DNA from: Lepidonotus clava
Lineage: Eukaryota > Annelida > Polychaeta > Phyllodocida > Polynoidae
Length of the DNA stretch: 64,000 nucleotides
Assembly: GCA_936440205.1 (NCBI GenBank)
Contig: OW387135.1
Location: 28,064,792-28,128,791 of the forward strand
Direction of reading: 5' to 3'
Part shown: positions 53,080 to 61,991 of the stretch, piece by piece
How positions within the stretch are numbered: position 1 is the first letter of the stretch
Layout: each line of letters begins with the position of its first letter
Translations under genes and position numbers: made by a program
The notes under the pieces: generated by a model
The model's input: only the letters and a program-made list of their open reading frames with translations
Told to the model about the DNA's origin: nothing
Database searches by the model: none

Positions 53080-55837
53080 TCATATGATAACTTCATAAAC
53101 CGTTCCTGGATCTTTTTCGGATGTCCCTGGCCTTACTGTCTTTCGGGCAGATCCCGTTCCGGTCGCTGTTGAGGTGGGCGTGGTCGATCTAGGAGGAGCG
53201 TTAGGCATTGTTCCATGTCCCATCACCGGTTGAGGCCAGTCCGCTCCGACATCGGACCAGCCTGCGTCGATGAGGCGCAGTACTCCCATGGGTACAGGAG
53301 TGGCTAGCCCTGAGGAATATCTCAGTAGTCTGGCCCTGGTATTGTATTTTAAATTACTCATCATTAGACGGGCTAGTTTCTTAGATACCCTCAGGGTGTC
53401 TGGTAGTGGTACCTTAGATGGATGTTGTCCAGGTCTAGTCGCTGCTCCCATCAGCTGCGCCCCCCAGGTAACTGTCAGAGTATATTTCAGACACAGCTGG
53501 GTCACCAGTAGATCCCTAATGAGCACATAACCTTCCGTATAAGTGTGGTCAGAAGGCATGGCCAGTTCACCTAGAAATATTGTTTCTATCATATGTGGAT
53601 TGGCAAACTGTACGTATAGTCCATCTACAGTCTTCCTTCTAATATATCTCCACTTTCGCCACACGAGGACCACTATGGCGATGACTAGTACTGCCAATAA
53701 TATAGCAAGTACTGCCACCGCAGTGGGGTTGGCGGTCGTGTCCGGGCATCCAGTTAGTTCCCTTTCACCGCGCAGCAGCTTCTCCGGGTCCGCCGCTTCC
53801 AAGGCCATGGCCCGAGGTAAAGTCATGGTTAGTCCGGCCAGGGCAGCCTTGCCTTGGTGGTTCCGCCAGCACTTCCAGAGGATACACCCAATAATGGTTA
53901 CTGCCACCACTATACAGAAGATTGTGAGGAGGCCAAAGCCGCCCCCAAAGTTACCTATAGAAAACCATGGGGCGTGTTTGTCCACCTCGTAGCGGTCAGT
54001 TGCTTTCTTGATGCCTTTAGCCAAGTCTTTCCTGTGTTTTTGGATTCGCTTGGCCAGAGAGGATACAGGTATTCTGACCTTTAGGCTTTCCTCGATTTCC
54101 AGTAGCTCTTTCCTAATCGTTTCAGGGATAGGATCTGATAGTGGGTTCATTCTCGGGCCTCGTGAAATTAGCGTTCCATCCTTTCACACGACTCGCTGCT
54201 CCCAACAGGTCGTTAGGTGGATACACGACCGTGGTGATCCTGGTGCGTCGGTCACAGTTCCGTAAACTATACGGTATCCATGATCCCTGCGTCTGGAAGG
54301 CACAATCGCATTCCACCTGAACTCGCGCATAGTTTTCTATGTTCACCTCCACCGCGGGTTGATTTCTGCAAATCATTTGGCCCCGGGTGTCAGCGCTGAC
54401 CACAAGCATATCTCCGTCGTCCAGATACACTGCCATTTCTCCAAAGTCTGCTTCCAAAAGATAGTCCAGTTCACATTTCTCTCGTATGGCCATGTCATCG
54501 CGTCTCAACAGGGCGGCAGTGCAGGTGTTATCCGTAATCTTTTTCATGTAGGGCAAGTCCTTACAAAGCGTGATGGTCTGCCCATAACAGCCTGACCAAC
54601 TGCCGCTAGCCAGTGGTACGTAGTACTGACGGGACATGGACATAGCCACACTTTTTGGTAGATCAACAATTTGGAGAGCGTCCTTCTTTTGCCTTCCTCT
54701 AACTGGTACTGGCACAGGAAAAGTCAGTACTTCGTAGACTCTAAACAGATGTTCGTCGGCCACAACTGGTACCCTTACATACACGATAAGTTCCTGGGTG
54801 GTTTCATTAAATTTAAATGAGGGTTGACTGTTCTCATAATAGAAGGAGGGATCTGAAAATGCTACATGGAACCTGGGATGGATTCCTTTCAGATACCTGT
54901 TGACTTCCAGGACCGCTCCGACCATATACTGGCGTGGCACCAAATCCATGGTTAGTTGGCCCCGTGTCAGGTGTTGTACACCTTTCCTGAACACGCGCGT
55001 TTGCTCCACTACCAATTGGAGATACACCATTTCGCCTAGTTTGTCTTCCAGGGCTACAGGTATCATGTTCAGGTACAGTTCCATCCAGTCCACCTTATGT
55101 TGGACAAGTTTCATTCTCCGGCGAGTGGTATTATGCGCCTTATTTAATGACCTTAAATTATCCAACAGACCTATCACGACGTGGTTAACCCTTTCTACTG
55201 CCTCGTCGTGTTTCTCGTTCATCAGCGCCAGATCTTCGATCATCTGGTCGGAGGACTCTTGTAACACTTTAATTAGTTCCCTGTTATACTTGACATCAGC
55301 TGAAAGCCCCTTGTTCCATGATGTTGGAATAGGAAAGGTCGGCCATCCTGGGTCGTCCAGCATGATGGGGAGTTTCTTCATTCTTTTGATCCTTCCGCCT
55401 GAGTCTAATTCTGACCCTTGATTTTGAGGTCGCTGTTGGTTGTTTTTAATTAGCGAACTTAAGGTCTCATTGAGAATTTCCCTATACCGACCTTTGAGCG
55501 CCTGCGATGTCTGATCCATCCAATTCACTAGCGACCTGACGTGGTAACATGCTCGGTCGAGAGCGTCTCCTCCCTTTAGGTACCGATGACAGACCTGGCC
55601 AAAGGTAGCCTTGATGAAGGAGCGCCTTTGGGGAATAGTGATCAGGAAACCTTGTCGGACGTGAGTAATATCTGCGGTGGACATTAATTTCCCTGGTTTC
55701 AGTACCACCCCATATTGTTCCAAGGCTATAACTTCAGCATTAGGGGCTAGCCCTTCACGTGGGCTGGAATCATTCCGCAACCCCTTAATGCCTCCTATCA
55801 TGGCGAAAACGAACAGCACCGACCACTTCATTGTCAT
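53080..55837 (-). pseudogene. env: Element B env-like region, broken
   Basis: Collinear with the 918-residue env-like frame of element A: signal peptide, basic site, helical region, cysteine-bearing stretch, two membrane segments and long tail. The region is no longer one frame (about one break). It is otherwise closely similar to A. Confidence 0.85.
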
Positions 55838-55975
55838 TGGTTTTAGCGCTTGTTAGTGAGAGTCAAGTTTATAGTTTAACTAAAACATGTTCACAACAAA
55901 GTAACCCTCACTCTTCTGCGCACCACTATCATCCATGCGCCCAAGTATGCCCTCCTCTCGGGCCCCCTGGTCCAC

Positions 55976-56545
55976 TTAGTTTGGGACATGCTCATAGAGA
56001 TTTTGCCCAATGTCATTCACCACTCGCCTGATGATTCCGCTCTCGTCCTTGGTGACCGTGATCCTCAAGCCTCTCATACGTTCGCAGGACGAGGGGCGCA
56101 TTGCTCTGAGGGGTCTTGGCCTAGTAGGTTCCAGTCCGAAACGGCCCCCGTTGGATCGTACGACGGTTGGCTCGAGGGGTACGGGTTCGGCACCTGCGGT
56201 GGGTTTGTCGTTGGGAGTGGGCTCGGCCACAGTGGGCCCCCCGGCTGGCCGGTTGGCGTCCACTGCTGTTGGTTCCATAGCAGTGGTGAGGGATTGGCGC
56301 TGCAGCTCGTTGTCAAGCTGCTCAAGTCTAAACAAGCGGGGTCCGCAGGCTGCAAGTGGTGGAGGAGGGGAGCTCCCGCTGGCCCGTTCCCCACCGGTGG
56401 GGTTGGCGCGTGTTGAACGGGTGCTACCTCCACTTTTAGTCCTGGAGCGGCGACGGTTAGCTGTTCCCCTCCCGATCGCCTTTCCAGAGTGGGCAGAGGT
56501 CGGCCGCCTCGTGTTGTTTGTTGTCTGGTACCTTCCCTGACGCAT
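55976..56545 (-). CDS. Element B accessory ORF 2
   Basis: 189 codons, same length and place as 31753-32322 in element A, overlapping ORF 1 in another frame. Arg-rich N-terminus. No known domain. Confidence 0.5.
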   Translation of the reverse strand: MRQGRYQTTNNTRRPTSAHSGKAIGRGTANRRRSRTKSGGSTRSTRANPTGGERASGSSPPPPLAACGPRLFRLEQLDNELQRQSLTTAMEPTAVDANRPAGGPTVAEPTPNDKPTAGAEPVPLEPTVVRSNGGRFGLEPTRPRPLRAMRPSSCERMRGLRITVTKDESGIIRRVVNDIGQNLYEHVPN

Positions 56546-57048
56546 TTAGAGTTTTGTGTGGTCCTTTGAATGAAAGGAGCTACCTGAGTTTTAATCTCAG
56601 CTAACTGTTCGTTCGATTTTGGCACATCCAGTCCCACTGTCCTTCTAATTTCGTCAACAGTCTCAAATAGTTGGAACAGTGGTTGCGTAAGGTCCCAGAA
56701 CCAGCCGGCCTGGATCTGCACCGGTCGGTTGGCCGCTTCTCCCTTCTGAACCGGCTTGGCCAACGCCGTTAGCCTTGGCTCGGGCTCCGAGTCACTCACC
56801 TCAGATAAATTGTAAAAGTCTTTATCTGCTGTCTTCTTTTTGACTGGAATCGATTTAGCGGACTTCTTGGCTCCGCCTCCTGTGGTCGTTCTGGTGGGCC
56901 GCCGGGCTGGTGTCCTTGGTTTCTTCCGGGCAATCCTGGCGTCGGTTGAGTCCGGACGGACACCGCCCCGGCCCGGCCAACTCCACCGCCTAAGGGCCTG
57001 AGCCGGTCGTTTCTTAGTACTCTCCTTCTCGACTGCCTTTTCTTTCAT
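56074..57048 (-). CDS. Element B accessory ORF 1
   Basis: 324 codons against 323 in element A. Basic N-terminus, acidic SDSEPEP patch and Pro-rich end. Unknown function. Confidence 0.6.
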   Translation of the reverse strand: MKEKAVEKESTKKRPAQALRRWSWPGRGGVRPDSTDARIARKKPRTPARRPTRTTTGGGAKKSAKSIPVKKKTADKDFYNLSEVSDSEPEPRLTALAKPVQKGEAANRPVQIQAGWFWDLTQPLFQLFETVDEIRRTVGLDVPKSNEQLAEIKTQVAPFIQRTTQNSKCVREGTRQQTTRGGRPLPTLERRSGGEQLTVAAPGLKVEVAPVQHAPTPPVGNGPAGAPLLHHLQPADPACLDLSSLTTSCSANPSPLLWNQQQWTPTGQPGGPLWPSPLPTTNPPQVPNPYPSSQPSYDPTGAVSDWNLLGQDPSEQCAPRPANV

Positions 57049-57707
57049 TTGGTAAAATCCTAAAAGAATGGCCCAACGAACATTCCCTTGGTAGGTAGCG
57101 CCCTCTGGTGGGGGCGGCTAATCCGTTTCCTTCTCAGGGGGACGATGATCCTTCCCTCCGTGTCCGCAGGGAAAGTAGTGGTTCCCTTTGGATTGCTATG
57201 TGGCCGGAGGGCTAGGCAGTTCCCCATGAGTCGGTGGATCAGTGTCCCAGCTAAGTTCTCTTTCCGCTCCTTCCAGGAGAAGTCGAAAATTGAACAATTT
57301 CTATCTCCAACTTTCGTTCAGAGATAGAATCAATGTCTATCTCCGTTTCCTCCCGGGCTGGGTTATGCGTACAATCACCTGCAGCAGAGGTGACCGCCTA
57401 GGAGCAGAGTTGCGGACCGACTGGTGGATCGGCGCGGATCCCCCGAAATTATAACCGATCCGCTTGTCCATGCCGTCTCCATATTTGGAGCTGTATCTTG
57501 TTTCAGGTGGGGGGAACGCTTGCATCCGGTCCCAGGAGACGACGCCAAACCACTGGCATCTCCCCTGGTGTGCGCACCCTCCCTTTCTGCCACGCCCCTG
57601 GGCGCGGCGAGGTGGCCGTGAGGTAGGCCACCTGTTCCATTAGCGTTGATGCTAACGGTGCCGCTCCGCCGAACCTTTATTTTCACAGGGCGGCAAGATT
57701 TCCTGTA

Positions 57708-60700
57708 TTAATCATCCATGTCGTCGCTTTCCCCGCCGTTGAACAGAGCGGCGTAGTTAGGCCGACGGTTCCGACGCAGGTTATAGCCACCTTTCGTCGG
57801 GACATGGTCCTCTTCTGTTTTTTCTGGGCTCTGTTCCGATGTATCCGAGATCGGTACATCACCGCAGGGCAGTTTTATGGGCTTGTTGTTGCCTGGAGGG
57901 GATCTCCCTTCCAACGGCTGGCTTTTGCCCCTTCGTTTAGGTCGTTTGCGTTTCCTCTGTCCATTAGCGCCAGCTGTTCCCCGTTCACAGGCGGCTTTAT
58001 TAGGAACAAAGGATAAGTTTGGTGACAGCGCGGTGTCCGCACTGGCGCCCTGACCATCAGTGATTTGCCCATCCGTTTCTGCTAAATCAGTGGGACTTGG
58101 ACCAGGTTTTTGTGTAGGTACCTTCCTGGTCATAGGAACTGCATCATGCTCACGGGGACCGGTCGTTCCCGTTGAGTTTTCAGTCTCAGCACCCCTTATT
58201 TCGCCATCTTCCTCAGCGATTTCACCCGTCGGAGTGTGATGCAATTCAGGGTTTCGGTCAGGATCTGCCCCTTTTGAGTTAGTGATTTTCGCTTCTCTCA
58301 CCATTTTGGGGATGTTATGAGGGACGGCGGGAGACCAAGGCCCATGTGCAGGTTTGAGTTTCGAAATGTTTACTAGATGTGGTACCTGTTTCCCAGTTTT
58401 TAAGGACACTAGTCTAACAAGGTGGTCCCCTTTTGTTTCAATTACCCTGAATGGCCCAGTATACCTGTTTGAGAACTTAGATGCTTTATTCTCGCTAGCT
58501 AAAGGGTCGTACATGTATACCATATCACCCTCATACATTTGAGTAGGCCGTGCCCGTTCATCGATTCGCAACCTCAGATCTTTTTCATAGTTTTGAACTA
58601 CCCTTTCTGCCATATTCTTAAACATAGCAATATTATCCTTGGTTTGCATGAAAAACTCACAGTCGTTCAGCGTTTCAGGAATTGTTCCCTGCTCAGGCAT
58701 TCCCATGCTAATTGGATCTCTGCCAAACAGCAAGGTATGCGGGCTGTATCCCGACCGTACACTGATCGTGGATCTGACTGTCCATAACGCAATGGGAAGT
58801 AGATCGATCCAGTTACAGTGGTCGTCAGGGATATAATATGCGATCAGGTTTTCAATGGTTTTATGTAGTCTTTCTACCCGAGCGTTGCCAGTCGGCATTC
58901 GCCCGGTAGTGAACGTTTGTTTGCACGCTAGTCGGGTAGTAATCTCCCGGAACAGTCCTGATAGGAAGGCCGCCCCCCGGTCCGTGTGCAGATGGTTTAC
59001 CCGCCCATACCGACAGACTATCCCGGTTAGGAAGCAGTTGGCCGCGGTTTGCGCGGTGGAGTCTTTAGTGGTGAAAGCCTCCGGCCAACCTGTTAGTAGG
59101 TCTATGAAGGTCATGATATATTTTGACCCATCCCTAGCCCTCTTTAGTGGCCCGATAAAATCACACTGTACCACCTCAAAGGGCCGAGTCGGCCTCTCCC
59201 AAGACTTAGCCAAGGCCTTGAAATGTGGGGCCCGTCTCCTTAGAGAGCAGGTCTCACAAGCTTTCACATAGTCCACTATGTCGGCGTTCATGTTTCGCCA
59301 ATAGAATTTATCAGAGATTTTGGTAGTAAGGTTACTGATCCCGACATGTCCCCCAGCCAAGATGTCATTATGTAATAGTCTCAGGACTTTGGGAATTAAC
59401 CTGCCTGGAACTATCATGCGGGGTTTTAGTCTGACCAGTTGGCCTTGGTGTTTGTTATACCTTTTGACGTTGAACCTACAGAGCACCCCCGGTGCTACCA
59501 TTCCCACAAAATCGGCTTGGTCCATTATTCGCCTAGCTTCAAGGGGATCTGTTGGTAGGTCTCCGTCCTGAAGGTAGTCTATCAATTGTGCGCACTCTGC
59601 ATCTTGGAGTTGCGCGTTTATTACCGTGGCCACAGAAAGCTCTTCATCCTGAACTTCGGCCTCAAATAACTCACATCCCACAGCGGGCTCATATTCTTCG
59701 CCTGGGACATGTTCATGATAGACTCTAGACAAATAGTCCGGTAGAAAATGAGTCGCTCCTGGCTCATATATGATTTCAAAATCAAAATCTGATAGCGCTA
59801 AAGCCCACCGTCTCAGCCGGGCTGACGGGGCTTTGTAGGCACTTTGTAGCAGGGGGATCAACGGTTTGTGATCAGTCACTATTGTGATTTTAGCTCCCTG
59901 CAACATGTCCTCATAGTTCTTAATGCCTTTAATTACTGCCAGAGCCTCTTTTTCTGTTACCGAATAATTTAATTCGGCGTCACGGAGGGTACACCCCCAG
60001 AAAGCAACCGGACGGTAGATTTCATCTAGTTTATGACAAACCGCTGCACCGCACGCAGCGTCTGATGCATCAGTTAGTAGATAGAAATGCCCTCCTATAT
60101 CTGGATGAATTAGTAAGGGTGGCGAGGTCAGCAGTTTCTTTAACTGTTGAAACGCTTCCTCGCAGGCCTCTGTCCACTCAAAATAGACTTCTTTCTTTAA
60201 CAGCCGGTTTAAAGGCTTTGCTAGATCAGCGAAATTAGGGACAAACGGTCGGTAGTAGTTACATAACCCTAGAAAGGATTTGATAGTTTTCACATTGTGT
60301 GGACGGTTAAAGGCTGTAATCTTTTCTGTGGTTACCTTTTGTGTAGCCACTCCTTCCGCGTTTACTACGTGGCCGAGGAAATTGATTTCACTGCGGCACC
60401 ACTCACACTTAGACGGTTTTAGCTTGAGGTTGGCTCTCGCTAAAGCTTGGAGAACCACCTCAACACTCGCCAGGTGTTCTTCAAATGTAGTGTCGTAGAC
60501 GATTACGTCGTCTAAATATGCTAGGCATGTTCTAGGAATCAAGCCTTTTAGCGCAATGGCCATCACCTTGGTAAACTGCCAAGGCGCGCCAACTAAGCCG
60601 AACGGTACACGCTTATACTGATATACACCCATTGGGGTTTCAAAGGCAGTATATTTTCTACTGTCTTCTTCGATTACACACTGATGATAGCCGCTCAACA

Positions 60701-61991
60701 GATCTAAAGCTGTCCACATAGTGGGTTTCTTGTAAGCCATATATAGGAAAAGCGAGCGAGCTGTGGGCATTGGGAATTTATCTTTAAAAGTGACTTGATT
60801 AAGCATGCGAAAGTCTGTACAGAGCCTAGGTTTGCCGTCTTTCTTCTGCACTACCACTAGCGGGCTTCGCCAAGCCGATTCGCTGGGCTCTATGACACCT
60901 ATATCTATGAGTTGCCTAACCTGTTCATCGATGATATCCATTTTCTGTGGAGAGTATCGGTATGGTCTAGAACTTATGACTCCCTGCGACTCATCCACAA
61001 TGATTCTCATCGGCGCTATTTCACAGTGACCTAACTCTTCCATTGAGAACGCTAGTGCATTCCTGTTGTTATTAAGCATTTGTCTAAACCTTACCTGTTG
61101 TTCTTCGTTTAAGCACGACTCGGTTAGATCTATTTTACTCACATTTTCATCCATTTTACCTCGGGATTTCTCCTCAGAGGTTTGGCTTTCCATTTGCACT
61201 GCGTCTTTCATTACTTCTACAGAAATCCTACAGATGGACATTGGGGTCTCTGTTTTAGTTAGATAACACAAGTCTAGGAACTCTTCTATCTGATCTTGGT
61301 TTACCTCAGGCACTGCGCATTCTTCTGCAAAAGCTAACACTTCCTGTGGAGTGATTTCTTGCATTTCATCTAGCGGATTCATGACTTTAATCCACCACTG
61401 ACTTCCCACCGTATTCACGCACCCCTCCACTAGGACAGGTGCGGTTACTGCCGGTGCGCAGTAAGCGACTGGTGAGTCCAATCCCAGCGGCTCTCGGGTG
61501 GTAACCGGTATGATGCATTCATTTCCCGGTGGAATTTTCACTGTTTCTTTGCTGACTATAGGGTTTCCACAAAACACTTCTATCTTTGCGCCTGGTAGAG
61601 ATAAATCTGATCGAAGCACTGTTAATAAGTTTCTACCGATTACTATTAGGTGGCATAGATCGTCCACTATGTTGAAATCATAGCAGACCACCGATCCCTG
61701 GATTGAAAACTTACATCTAATTTGTTCTAGTATTACTTGAGACGAGTTGTCTGCCAAACTGATGTTTCCCTTCGATACCTTCCATTCATCTAAAATGCAT
61801 TGTTTAGGGATCTGCCGTTTACAATGGGTGGACATGAAGCAATCGCTCGCTCCTGTGTCTACTAAAGATCTAACCTCCTTCTGATCATTAAATCTTAACG
61901 TTAAGAAAAATGCTTCGTCTCCTATCTCTCTCCTAGCCGGTCCGTCCACTGCGCCTAATTCTATCGTGGAATGAACGGACCCCTCCTCTAG
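57708..61991 (-). CDS. pol: Element B pro-pol
   Basis: Collinear with and very similar to the element A pol, and entered through the same GGGAAAC site (61991-61997). PR (VDTGAS), RT (YLDD), RNase H, integrase zinc finger, integrase core and GPY/F module are all present in the same order, with the basic tail. Open throughout. Confidence 0.93.
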   Translation of the reverse strand, partial: LEEGSVHSTIELGAVDGPARREIGDEAFFLTLRFNDQKEVRSLVDTGASDCFMSTHCKRQIPKQCILDEWKVSKGNISLADNSSQVILEQIRCKFSIQGSVVCYDFNIVDDLCHLIVIGRNLLTVLRSDLSLPGAKIEVFCGNPIVSKETVKIPPGNECIIPVTTREPLGLDSPVAYCAPAVTAPVLVEGCVNTVGSQWWIKVMNPLDEMQEITPQEVLAFAEECAVPEVNQDQIEEFLDLCYLTKTETPMSICRISVEVMKDAVQMESQTSEEKSRGKMDENVSKIDLTESCLNEEQQVRFRQMLNNNRNALAFSMEELGHCEIAPMRIIVDESQGVISSRPYRYSPQKMDIIDEQVRQLIDIGVIEPSESAWRSPLVVVQKKDGKPRLCTDFRMLNQVTFKDKFPMPTARSLFLYMAYKKPTMWTALDLLSGYHQCVIEEDSRKYTAFETPMGVYQYKRVPFGLVGAPWQFTKVMAIALKGLIPRTCLAYLDDVIVYDTTFEEHLASVEVVLQALARANLKLKPSKCEWCRSEINFLGHVVNAEGVATQKVTTEKITAFNRPHNVKTIKSFLGLCNYYRPFVPNFADLAKPLNRLLKKEVYFEWTEACEEAFQQLKKLLTSPPLLIHPDIGGHFYLLTDASDAACGAAVCHKLDEIYRPVAFWGCTLRDAELNYSVTEKEALAVIKGIKNYEDMLQGAKITIVTDHKPLIPLLQSAYKAPSARLRRWALALSDFDFEIIYEPGATHFLPDYLSRVYHEHVPGEEYEPAVGCELFEAEVQDEELSVATVINAQLQDAECAQLIDYLQDGDLPTDPLEARRIMDQADFVGMVAPGVLCRFNVKRYNKHQGQLVRLKPRMIVPGRLIPKVLRLLHNDILAGGHVGISNLTTKISDKFYWRNMNADIVDYVKACETCSLRRRAPHFKALAKSWERPTRPFEVVQCDFIGPLKRARDGSKYIMTFIDLLTGWPEAFTTKDSTAQTAANCFLTGIVCRYGRVNHLHTDRGAAFLSGLFREITTRLACKQTFTTGRMPTGNARVERLHKTIENLIAYYIPDDHCNWIDLLPIALWTVRSTISVRSGYSPHTLLFGRDPISMGMPEQGTIPETLNDCEFFMQTKDNIAMFKNMAERVVQNYEKDLRLRIDERARPTQMYEGDMVYMYDPLASENKASKFSNRYTGPFRVIETKGDHLVRLVSLKTGKQVPHLVNISKLKPAHGPWSPAVPHNIPKMVREAKITNSKGADPDRNPELHHTPTGEIAEEDGEIRGAETENSTGTTGPREHDAVPMTRKVPTQKPGPSPTDLAETDGQITDGQGASADTALSPNLSFVPNKAACERGTAGANGQRKRKRPKRRGKSQPLEGRSPPGNNKPIKLPCGDVPISDTSEQSPEKTEEDHVPTKGGYNLRRNRRPNYAALFNGGESDDMDD